This document shows, piece after piece, positions 9,101 through 16,859 of a DNA stretch of 64,000 nucleotides (the first letter of the stretch is position 1; every line of letters starts with the position of its first letter). The position numbers were made by a program, and so were the translations under genes. Below the pieces are notes generated by a model that worked only from the letters and a program-made list of their open reading frames with translations, did no database searches and was not told the origin of the DNA. Origin of the DNA: Trichomonas tenax (lineage: Eukaryota; Parabasalia; Trichomonadida; Trichomonadidae); contig JALKBU010000160.1 in assembly GCA_023091735.1 (NCBI GenBank), positions 1 to 64,000 on the forward strand, given 5' to 3'.

Positions 9101-12100
9101 TAAGAAGGCCATATCAGAGAAATATCCCTGATAAACTGCGATACACATGAACTTAAACAAATCATTGAAAATCTGAAGTGGAGCCGAAAATGTTTCTGGT
9201 CTTGTGAATATGATGACAATAATATTAAGAGCCAAGTCACCAACAAGAATTTCATGTCTAGAACAATACTGACCCAAGAGAGAAAGCAAACTTATCCTAA
9301 AAGACTCTGGATCAAAAATAAATGATATCAACAGTTGGGAATAAAACTCTGTGAGAGATGAAGACTTAGTGAAGATAGACATTGAGTCCTCATCTTCTCT
9401 GTCATGGAAACTGATTGCTGGGATGTTGTGAGATTTCAAAAAGTTCAAAATAAACTCAGGGTAGTTTACACCAAGTGATATTGGAATCTTTCCAGCTCTG
9501 TTGAGATGCTGAACGGAGACACCCCATGTTTCGACATATGCAGTCAGAACAGAATAATCATCAATATCAGGAATTCTTGAATGCTTAAGAATCGATTTAG
9601 GATTGAAGACGAATGGACCGAAGAATGCAATGATATCTCTAACTCTGATATCGCTCAAGCAATCAAATTCGGATTTTGGAATCTGCATGAAATTGTTGAT
9701 GAAAGCAAATGTTTCACTTTCGAGTTTCTCCAAAGTTTTTGGAGGAGCTGAAATCAAAATAGTCAAAGCTTGGAAAACTAAAGAAACAGCAGTGATTGCA
9801 TATTCAGGTCTGACAATTTTTGTAAGTTTATGGTTTCTTCTGTAATAAGATCCAGAAATCAAACATTCCATTGCATTATAAGTGTTGCTGGAATATGTTT
9901 TCACTAAAGCAAAAGCAAGTAATTCAGTATATTGAGAATAGTTGGGGAACTTAGCTGAAAGTTCAATCAACATTGTCATAAATCTATCATTAAGATAATC
10001 ATGACCATTTAGCATCTCTGATGCAATAAACTCGGGAGTGAAAACACATGACAATTCTTCAGTTATTTCCAAGACACTGACAATTCTTACTTTGGATGAT
10101 TCATCACAAACTTTGAAGAAAGAAGCGATAACTTTGTAAACTTCGATGCTCTTTGATCTTCTTGCAATTTCACAACAGTCTTCGATGATATAATTATTTG
10201 TATGAAGTCTTAAAGACAATACAATTGGATCAATCTTGATTTGATCTGTTGCTAATTTGGAAAGTTCTCTGAAGAATTGAATATCATATTTCTTCAACAA
10301 TTCGAGGTCATTCAAGAAGAAATCAATTTTAAATGATTCAATGGCACTTTTGATGATTGTTTCCATTAGACTATCATCTAAAGCATATTTTTTGAGTGGC
10401 TGAATAAACATATCAAATGATATTGTATCATTGATCTTAATCATCTTCAATAATGTGCGGAGGTGCATTTCAGGTGTGACATCAGACTTCATCATCATGT
10501 TGTAAAAAGTATATAAGTTATGTGGGAAGCTGAGATGCCATGCAAAACCTGTATTTCTGATTGGCATAACTCCATTAAAATCAAATTCGCCATCATATGG
10601 AGAAATATATAACATTTGATTAGGATCAGTGTTCTTATTCGTTGGTGGATTGAAAGGAACGCCTTCTTTGAATAATTGCTCGATATCAAATGGAATTTTG
10701 TAAATTGCAATATGATTGACAATATACCAAAGGTTGGATTGCTTTGGAGCACCAAAAGTAACATCAGAGAATACTTGAATGTCTTTCTTCAAAGGAATAG
10801 CTTCTGTATTGTTATTGACACCAACAATGAGATTTTTGTTTTCAGGATCTAATTGTACAACAACGAAGAACCAATCGTCATCATCAACAACAAAATTGAA
10901 GTCTTCGGCTCCAAAAGTGAAAACAAAACTGTTGGAAACTAATATGCCTCGAAGTAAATCACACGTGAAAACTTCTGTTACAAACTTTGATTCGGCGACT
11001 CGCATCCAAAATGCGAAGCCTCTGCACTGAGTTTTGATATTGAAGTGAGACTTTCCATTCATACCGAATTCTAACATCGGATATGAATACAATCTATCAA
11101 CGAGATGATCCAAATGCATGTGGTTTTCTAATATTGAGCTGAAATAAGTATATGGCAATTTGAGTGATAGCATCTTGTCAAGGACTGTTGAATCGTAGTT
11201 ATTGCATCTAATAAAAGCAGGAATACCTTCATCTGTTGCCATATATGCCATTCCTATCGTCACATTGTTCTTTATATCAGCGAATGGCAAAAGAGAAGGA
11301 ACACGAATCCTATGCTCGGAATAACAAACTCTGGACAAAAAGGCTTTGTCTAAAGTAAAAAATCTGTGAGATAAACTTATGCTTGATATCCATTTCGTGA
11401 CATATGGCTCTGTGTGATCATTAATCGATGAATCTAGAAATTCTTTATACTGTTCTGTTGTGATATCAGGGAAGACATCCAACCATGTCAAACCACCGAA
11501 TTTCCAGAAGATTTTAGAGCATTCTTGGTTAATAGCAAAAGCATAAGTTAACATTCCGAGTTTGTTGACATATTTCTGTTGTATCTTCTGAATTATATCC
11601 TGCATGATAACGAAATTCGAGTTTTGAGCAAATGTGATACCAATAAGCTCATCACTTGCATTTTGTTCAAATAATATTCTAATATAGCGTGATTGACCAT
11701 TACGATCACTAATGGTGTTATACAATAACGAAATTAGTTTGTTAAATGATGGTATTTTCGACAATTTCACAAATTGTTTCGTTCGTGTTAAAAATGTTGT
11801 GTAATCTGGCTGTAATATGGACAAGTGATTATTGTCGAATTGATTACACAGTAAATCAAAGAAAATGGTCTGTGATTCGATCGTTACGAAGTCTTTGTCG
11901 ATGAAATGCAAAACACAAGAAGCGTAAAGCACTGCTTTCTCATATTTTCTGTAAGAAATCCAAACAACGGAGTCAACCAACACAGCAGATAACTCAGAAG
12001 TGGTGACTTCTATTGTAAATAGATCGATTATGGGGCAAATCGCATCTAAATCAGACATTATGAAATCTTCATTAGAGAAAAGCGTTCTAAATGCTTCAGC

Positions 12101-13015
12101 ATAAATCATTCTATAATTGTTTTCCATATAACCAGATTTCATTAATTTCAAAATTTGATTATTTTCGTAATTTGACATACATGCAAGTTGAGCAATATTT
12201 TTCGGTAATTCAGCTGGATCTGAGAACTTATGAAGCAAAAACAAGCCAGAATTGTTGAGAAAATAAGAAATCGGATCTGGATCTTTAAATAATTTCGAGA
12301 ATGAGACGTAAAAAACTATCGAGTAACCAAAATTGCTGTGTATGATTTCTCCTTGATTGACGCTAGAAATGAAAGCTAATGTTATCGCATGTAACTCTTC
12401 AGATTGGAAACTTATGTTTCTTGTATGTATAGAAAACTGCTGAATGAACCATCCAAGACCCGATGTGTAATCAGTTTTCGTGAATAAAGTGACTAAAACA
12501 AATCCGAAAAAGTCAACTGTGGCCAAATTTCGAATAAATTCACGCGATCTCAGATGACATACTAGTATGTTGTTAATGATATCCGATAAAGTAGGCTTAG
12601 TTGAGTATAAAATGACTAAAATGCAAATTGCATTCGAAACGTTTATAATTTTCGGGGAAACTTCAAACAATGTTGATACATTAAGGATGCATGCGAGAGT
12701 TGCTTGTACTTCTGTCTGTTTATTGAAGATTAACTGCAAATATTCGAACAGTGGATTAATAAAATCAACGATAATCTGGGTTTCTTTATCAGGTTTGAGT
12801 TTCATTTCTTTTGGCTTGTTGAAGAACATCTGATTAATCCTGTTTATGAGCTGAGAAATGATTTTTGTGTTTACAGTATTCGGATTATTCGGGATGTAAG
12901 AGTTCAAAATATCGTTGATACCCTGGACTATGTTCTTATCTCTGTATATCACCTGTTCATTTGTATCATCATGGTCTTCATTGCCCCCAAATATATTCGA
13001 AAACCATGATAACAT
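6143..13015 (-). CDS. BEACH-WD40 protein (LYST/neurobeachin family)
   Basis: A giant protein of about 2290 residues with the canonical BEACH order. The N-terminal half is helical and armadillo-like. A concanavalin-A-like lectin segment follows (about 655-758, GFAFWMRV... DDDDWFFVVVQL), then more helical repeats. The PH-BEACH domain (about 1590-1740) precedes the BEACH domain (about 1765-2025, with TFDYLLVINSLASRSF, QYPVFPWVI, LPPWARSAAHF). The last 250 residues are WD40-like. Such proteins scaffold membrane fusion and fission at lysosomes, phagosomes and the Golgi. The start is set at 13015, not at the ATG 21 bases upstream, because an initiator TCACTTTTT lies 2-10 bases before it and the upstream ATG would precede the transcription start. 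No intron or frame break is seen. Confidence 0.93.
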   Translation of the reverse strand: MLSWFSNIFGGNEDHDDTNEQVIYRDKNIVQGINDILNSYIPNNPNTVNTKIISQLINRINQMFFNKPKEMKLKPDKETQIIVDFINPLFEYLQLIFNKQTEVQATLACILNVSTLFEVSPKIINVSNAICILVILYSTKPTLSDIINNILVCHLRSREFIRNLATVDFFGFVLVTLFTKTDYTSGLGWFIQQFSIHTRNISFQSEELHAITLAFISSVNQGEIIHSNFGYSIVFYVSFSKLFKDPDPISYFLNNSGLFLLHKFSDPAELPKNIAQLACMSNYENNQILKLMKSGYMENNYRMIYAEAFRTLFSNEDFIMSDLDAICPIIDLFTIEVTTSELSAVLVDSVVWISYRKYEKAVLYASCVLHFIDKDFVTIESQTIFFDLLCNQFDNNHLSILQPDYTTFLTRTKQFVKLSKIPSFNKLISLLYNTISDRNGQSRYIRILFEQNASDELIGITFAQNSNFVIMQDIIQKIQQKYVNKLGMLTYAFAINQECSKIFWKFGGLTWLDVFPDITTEQYKEFLDSSINDHTEPYVTKWISSISLSHRFFTLDKAFLSRVCYSEHRIRVPSLLPFADIKNNVTIGMAYMATDEGIPAFIRCNNYDSTVLDKMLSLKLPYTYFSSILENHMHLDHLVDRLYSYPMLEFGMNGKSHFNIKTQCRGFAFWMRVAESKFVTEVFTCDLLRGILVSNSFVFTFGAEDFNFVVDDDDWFFVVVQLDPENKNLIVGVNNNTEAIPLKKDIQVFSDVTFGAPKQSNLWYIVNHIAIYKIPFDIEQLFKEGVPFNPPTNKNTDPNQMLYISPYDGEFDFNGVMPIRNTGFAWHLSFPHNLYTFYNMMMKSDVTPEMHLRTLLKMIKINDTISFDMFIQPLKKYALDDSLMETIIKSAIESFKIDFFLNDLELLKKYDIQFFRELSKLATDQIKIDPIVLSLRLHTNNYIIEDCCEIARRSKSIEVYKVIASFFKVCDESSKVRIVSVLEITEELSCVFTPEFIASEMLNGHDYLNDRFMTMLIELSAKFPNYSQYTELLAFALVKTYSSNTYNAMECLISGSYYRRNHKLTKIVRPEYAITAVSLVFQALTILISAPPKTLEKLESETFAFINNFMQIPKSEFDCLSDIRVRDIIAFFGPFVFNPKSILKHSRIPDIDDYSVLTAYVETWGVSVQHLNRAGKIPISLGVNYPEFILNFLKSHNIPAISFHDREDEDSMSIFTKSSSLTEFYSQLLISFIFDPESFRISLLSLLGQYCSRHEILVGDLALNIIVIIFTRPETFSAPLQIFNDLFKFMCIAVYQGYFSDMAFLFSSLLPVLSALYQSPQLSELSQNEEVKIHLRSILMHLFDVSLEDVPQLFAIVNSVSVFLFQDSGLFDFDFACNFIFKLIQHPLVKDPNVKQATEQALKYLVNDDFKNAWSSKTEHSLDQFISGIKAHLKGKITKQFTEGLAFLALYTTTLDPFTPDEMILESQHVDISLVFSKAMIYKAKYSSFAKHYQNQCIGLASSIILRKMEYTITQLWQRFQSIARSEQSKPNYYTISPTVWPIDVPHILVPSEMHIPTGENDIETYKIPHLSSTELLTKFEELNDSEYVEFVYDFELASPLDFRFTYSLNYPHLYDSFVRVYSEIFGPLQYCFNCKLRRLPEPMDSIIFVFQEEFLILICATFNENAIKLTRTETPITFRSIAADILLGFYGNFSLFCGHFVLIKKFSKTIFTKQHMHLHRPTAIEIKSFDSGPLIIIPEGLSKLPERFVKDVTISKEASFGWTKLHQYTTSTAFNLWSTGMLSTFDYLLVINSLASRSFADISQYPVFPWVISDYETDDPTRFANHRKLNLPMGQQSEDRAQQFDSSYNGQFFYGAHYSMGASVHFFNLRTPPFTFYDWDLHTGWDNLSRIFFDLNYSWLSSSALNTNDVKELIPEMFMVPEILMNTSNMKINTVKLPPWARSAAHFMLVNRDELNECNIGQWIDMIFGSSQTGAAAIAIKNIFLPESYHTYVEDNAGESDDDLLTTMSLRLEHWGQCPVQIFKKNHQERTFNGQKLSLEFEKTPYDLQNKQFAINTRNCTLTYGSFVYKNSILNNVLSYQVSLDSSLIVIDFNACFSNCYTLKFGKQWKITQIARLSTMSFHEPVKSLPCSRSMIVASMTKNSIILWDAVRGSFHREIVIDEKIVGITYDEQLCLLWVFTQSKIRIFTMNAILVASTKFDYTLGRILSVHGYNFGQLFVAVTVCETCRIHVFDLDLKSLAINIKDSFKVNSDVLNITSHHEKNMLVVETVNEKFTLKFTQKARTKALQ

Positions 13016-13016
13016 T

Positions 13017-13025
13017 AAAAAGTGA
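13017..13025 (-). promoter_or_regulatory. Initiator (Inr) TCACTTTTT of the BEACH gene
   Basis: Read on the minus strand, TCACTTTTT matches the trichomonad Inr consensus TCA(C/T)T(A/T). The presumed first transcribed A (13023) is 8 bases before the ATG, which gives the very short leader typical of trichomonads. Confidence 0.75.
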
Positions 13026-13151
13026 CACCGTTTCACGAAACACAGAATACGTCATTTCTATGACATAAAAAAGCTATGGATGTGCGCGTTGGGCACTTTT
13101 TTGATGCGCACGAATTTTGCTGATTTACAGATCGCGCCAAGCTCCTCGAAA

Positions 13152-13345
13152 CCCCCCAAATATTCATTCATTGCCCTGCAATATTTAGCCTCCCACCTGA
13201 TTAAATTTTATAAACCCTAACTATTATCATCCCCCATTTTTCTATCAATGCTCCTTTTTTATCTAAAACTATCCCCTTTATATTGATTTATACCCCTTTT
13301 TAGTCAATAATCTCCCTCATTTTTTTGTTCTGACCCTTTATTTTT
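13152..13345. repeat. C-run array with a period of about 20 bp
   Basis: Runs of 2-6 C begin at 13152, 13174, 13192, 13215, 13231, 13253, 13273, 13293, 13314 and 13334. The mean spacing is 20.2 bp, or two helical turns, separated by T/A-rich DNA. From 13253 on the spacing is 20-21 bp and several runs are followed by T-tracts (four CCTTT(T/A) matches). It lies 130-330 bp upstream of the BEACH start, where it is G-run/A-tract on the coding strand. The sequence between runs is not conserved, so it is not a plain tandem repeat. Confidence 0.6.
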
Positions 13346-14657
13346 TCTTAAAAAGTGATAGAATGCGAAAGGGCTGCACCAATCATGCGCAAATTCGCTC
13401 AATGCGCTCTATGATAGCGGTATTGCAAATAGCTCATATAAAGGAATGGAAACAAAAAAGGGCATATTTAACGAGAATCTTTTGAGATAATTTTGATTTT
13501 CTTATATTGTATATATGATTAAAGAATTTTAATATACACATCTAGGCCATATTAATGGCAGTTAATTTTTAGTTTGAAACACATGATTAAAATTATCATA
13601 GGAAAAATTTGAAATTGTGAGGAATAAATGGATGGAATCAACTACAATTAAATAGTATAGTATGAAGGACTAACTACCAAATGAAGAAAACTACAAGTAT
13701 CTTGTAATGACTTTGCATGCTCTGTTTACCAGCTGATATTAGAGTACATTACTCACATGGATACTGCCAGTAAGGTTTTGCTTTTATTTTAAACAGCATC
13801 AAGATTTTGGAAAAAGTATATAATTTTGAAAACATTCATTTTTTTCATGAAAAAACAATAAAAGTGTTTGCCTGTCAAATAGGGAAATTTTACAATGTCA
13901 GATTATCAGAATTTCAATATTAAAAAATCAATCAGTTCTATGCATATAATACATGTTCTGAGAAACAGACACTATGAATAGATTATATAGATGAATATAT
14001 TCAAGAGAATTAACATAGAATTGGAAGTTATAATGATTTAAGGGTCATATATTTTAATCAAGAAATTTTTATATATCATCAGCGCCACCCAGTGTGAAGT
14101 TGATGTGTTTTATTGATTTTGTTTATTATCCACTTTCAATATGATTTCTCTTTTAAATAATAGTATTTTGAACTAACTGTATAAATATCTTTGGGATATG
14201 AACCAGATGTGAACTGATCATTGACACTAAAATCTATTTTTTGTAGTAATATCTTAAATTTTATTATAAGGGTCCGCTATGGCCAAACTTCCTGTATCGT
14301 CCTTCACTTTTTTGGTGTATTTTTCACTTATTTTTATGTACAAGACAATGTTAAAAAATGCACTAAAAAACAACTTTCTTGATTTTGTTTCCCCTCATAC
14401 TAAGGAATAATTGTTTGAAGTATCACGGCTTAATTTTAACTTTTTAACAATATCATTAATATCTCCTAGGAAAATGGCGTAATCATTTAACATTTTAATG
14501 GATATTTGAATGCTTATATGCTAAAGAATACTTTGGTAATGGTAAAGTAGCAAAATAAACAAGTGGACCCTAAAATTTCATTGCATAGATCTTAAAGTTA
14601 CCATTTGCTAATATTATCATGAACCAATATTAGTAATAAGTGGATTCAACTGACATA
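13346..14657. other. Intergenic, no supported gene
   Basis: About 1.3 kb of AT-rich DNA between the BEACH promoter region and the Maverick end. I see no open frame longer than chance and no RNA-gene landmark. Confidence 0.5.
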
Positions 14658-14781
14658 AGTAGTATACAGATTGTGATTTTTCGGGGTAAACCAAAAATTT
14701 GGCTAACCCCAAAAAATCAGCAATCTGAGAATATCCATAATTATAATTTCACCAAAATTCATATTATAACAATTTTCCTAT
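14658..14781 (+). repeat. Element terminal repeat, copy A, with 61-nt hairpin
   Basis: It aligns with 62423-62545 from AGTAGTATACAG through GTGATTTTTCGGGGTA, ACCCCAAAAAATC and CTGAGAATATCCATAAT to CAATTTTCCTAT. Bases 14667-14727 fold into a near-complete hairpin. The outer stem is CAGATTG/CAATCTG, followed by TGATTTTT/AAAAATCA and GGGGT/ACCCC, with an inner CCAAA/TTTGG stem closing the loop. Copy B has the same 61-nt hairpin with a compensatory change in the outer stem. Confidence 0.8.
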
Positions 14782-14958
14782 CATTTATATCAAAATCCCA
14801 ATAATTTCTATAATTTGTTATTAAAATGTATTGTTTAATTAATAATCTAAATTCTTATTGTTATGATTTATTAATGGTTTATCTAAATTTGTGAAAATAA
14901 AAAATATTTTTTTTATATTATGAAAAAATTAATATATTTTTTCTTCTAATAAATAATT

Positions 14959-15248
14959 ATGACAACAACTCAAAATCTTCTTAATTTAACATAGGAATAA
15001 TTTAATGAAATTTTCATTGGTGGAAATCCTAACGCAAATGATGAAGAAAATGTTAAATATAAATTATATATTATTTATAAAAATCTTTGAAAATTACTGG
15101 ATGTGCTCATGAAAATATTTCTTAACTAAAACGTGCTAAGAAAAATAAAGTTATAACTATATTAAATAATATCATATTAAAACTTAACGAATGTGATTTG
15201 GTGTTACGTGCTTGATTTATTCCTGAAATATACATCTATAATAAATAA
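14959..15248 (+). pseudogene. Decayed element ORF next to the terminal repeat
   Basis: Two reading frames joined by one frameshift near 15090 give protein-like sequence (MTTTQNLLNLT at the start, a FIGGNPNANDEENVKYKL block, later NNIILKLNECDLVLR). They are interrupted by stops at 14992, 14998, 15088, 15123 and 15213. The product is not recognised. Its place between the terminal repeat and the capsid-side genes marks it as an element gene. Confidence 0.5.
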
Positions 15249-15303
15249 CAGTAGTATTAATCCCATTTAATAAAAAATAAAAATTTATTTTTGGACCAAT
15301 ATT

Positions 15304-15573
15304 TTAATGTTTTAGTTTAGAAACAACCCATGAACCAACATCAGAAATAACATCATTTGTATTAATCACAGGTTTTCTATCACCATTATTATTCACACCA
15401 AATTCAAATCCAACTTTTGGTAATTTTTCCTTAACTTTATTACCGAATTGAGCACCAAATGAACTTGCTACAGGTTTAACAACATTATTTGTTAACCAAT
15501 TAAACCCAGATTTAATTCCACGACCAATTTTCTTAGCAACATCTTTTAGTTTTTTCCAAAATCCCCAAGCCAT
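15304..15573 (-). CDS. Small amphipathic basic protein of the element
   Basis: 89 residues. The first 35 form a cationic amphipathic helix with spaced aromatics (MAWGFWKKLKDVAKKIGRG, then SGFNWL). The C-terminal part is Gly/Asn-containing with VISDVGSWVVSKLK at the end. It is intact and transcribed away from the capsid-like gene across a 61-bp gap, so the two probably share a divergent promoter. In adenovirus- and Polinton-like particles small proteins of this kind sit inside the capsid and disturb membranes. By position and composition this is the best analogy, but no homology is proved. Confidence 0.55.
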   Translation of the reverse strand: MAWGFWKKLKDVAKKIGRGIKSGFNWLTNNVVKPVASSFGAQFGNKVKEKLPKVGFEFGVNNNGDRKPVINTNDVISDVGSWVVSKLKH

Positions 15574-15634
15574 TTTAATTATAAATACAATTTGAAATTA
15601 ATACCATTATTTATGTTTTTTTATTTTATTTAAA

Positions 15635-16359
15635 ATGAATTCGGCATTTAATACAAGGCTAAATAATAACAATAATTTACAGGGTAATGTTGCGCAATAT
15701 TTTGAAAATCTAAAATCCCTGGTACAAATTAATGATGGTACTAGAAGTTTTCAATTACGTACAGTTGATTGCCATGACCAATCAGCGCCATTTACTGAAG
15801 GACAAGAAACAAGAATTGCTATAACACATTCTGATTTTGATATTACGCAATTAACTGATGGATTTCTCACATTTAATGTGAAGTTAAATCTTCAGTTGAA
15901 TGGTTTAGATCCAAACTTTACCGATGAAGAACATTTGTGTAAACTTTTCGTTGGATTTAAATCAAGTAATCAAATATTTGATCAACTAGAAATAATGTGT
16001 AATAATAGATCTACAGGATATCAGCAAAATGAATGTGTATGTGAAGGATTTGCTTATAGTACTATCAAACCACATAATGAGAAAAAGACCAAGAAATATA
16101 CACATTCTTTATATGAAATGTTGAAAATCTTTCTGAATCTATTGCTGGAACATATGTTAATTTAATGGATTTCAAAGAAAATAATGGATATAAGGAAGTA
16201 AACTTTGAACTTAATGTTCCTATTGAAGATCTTTTGTGTTTACAAGCTTTCGATATGTTTGTTAATAATCGATTCAAATTGGTGAATGAATTGTCAATGA
16301 ATATCAATTATCATTATTTCATTTACAGATTGATAACGTATAGTGTATATTTGCAATGA
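15635..16359 (+). pseudogene. Capsid-like protein gene, frameshifted and truncated
   Basis: It begins with a good ATG and an Asn-rich leader (FNTRLNNNNNLQGN). Beta-rich sequence typical of a double jelly-roll major capsid N-terminus follows (RTVDCHDQSAPFTEGQETR; ITQLTDGFLTFNVKLNLQL). Near 16119 a one-base loss shifts the frame; protein-like sequence continues in another frame to 16359 (NFELNVPIEDLLCLQAF, MFVNNRFKLVNELSMNINY). Only about 240 codons remain, under half of a usual Polinton capsid gene, so the 3' part has been deleted. Major capsid identity is inferred from fold-like composition and context. Confidence 0.55.
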
Positions 16360-16828
16360 CGATCTTTCAGAGCGCTTAAGCCAAAGAAAAAGTGGTTCGC
16401 GGAATATATTTATCATCGATGGCTGTATTGATGCTGGATGACATCCAATTTGTGCGCTAATCAGATATCTAACTCATTTTCACTTAGATATGATTTCTTA
16501 TTTTGCAAATTTCAATAATCACAATTCATCTACTTTTAACCTATTGATTCACATACATATAACAATTATATTATAATTATAAAATATCAATGAATGGATT
16601 AGATATTTATATTTTTAATACAAATATATCAACGAGATGAATACACGAAACCATACCAATATATAGCTATTAATCTGTATAGTCGATAAATAATATTAAA
16701 AGTCTATGATTGTCTAAAAAATAAATTGTTTGATATAAAGTTCCACCGTTTGATGTATGTTTATTTGCAAAAAGTGAGTTTTCGATAAAATCAAAGTGAT
16801 TTACGTGAATAGATCAAATTAGAAAATC
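16360..16828. other. Intergenic, no supported gene
   Basis: The first 100 bases are less AT-rich and may be a short leftover of the element or another decayed gene on the minus strand. The rest is AT-rich upstream DNA of the HYDIN gene. No terminal repeat in inverted orientation is seen. Confidence 0.4.
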
Positions 16829-16846
16829 TCACTTTTATCTTCATTA
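16829..16846 (+). promoter_or_regulatory. Initiator motifs upstream of the HYDIN-like gene
   Basis: TCACTTTT at 16829 and TCATTA at 16841 both fit the trichomonad Inr. They place the start of transcription 29 or 17 bases before the ATG at 16860. Confidence 0.65.
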
Positions 16847-16859
16847 ATACGTTATCAGA

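Larger units (their letters stand above)
14658..16359 (+). mobile_element. Truncated Maverick/Polinton-type element end
   Basis: The left edge is defined by AGTAGTATACAG, shared with 62423 while the DNA outside both points is unrelated. Inside, in order, are a hairpin-bearing terminal repeat, a decayed ORF (14959-15248), a small amphipathic protein on the minus strand and a frameshifted capsid-like gene. No matching inverted terminus, polymerase or integrase is found before the HYDIN gene, so only about 1.7 kb of one end survives. Assignment to Maverick/Polinton rests on the capsid-like gene, the element type known in trichomonads and the fibre genes elsewhere in the window. A database comparison was not possible. 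Confidence 0.6.

Noticed and set aside
14959..15248. Alternative genetic code with TAA/TAG read as Gln in the element
   Set aside because: The adjoining capsid-like and fibre genes use CAA/CAG for Gln and end at normal stops, and this ORF also has a frameshift and TGA codons.
16360..16480. Possible minus-strand gene fragment right of the capsid relic
   Set aside because: Only about 40 codons look protein-like, in competing frames; too little to support a call.
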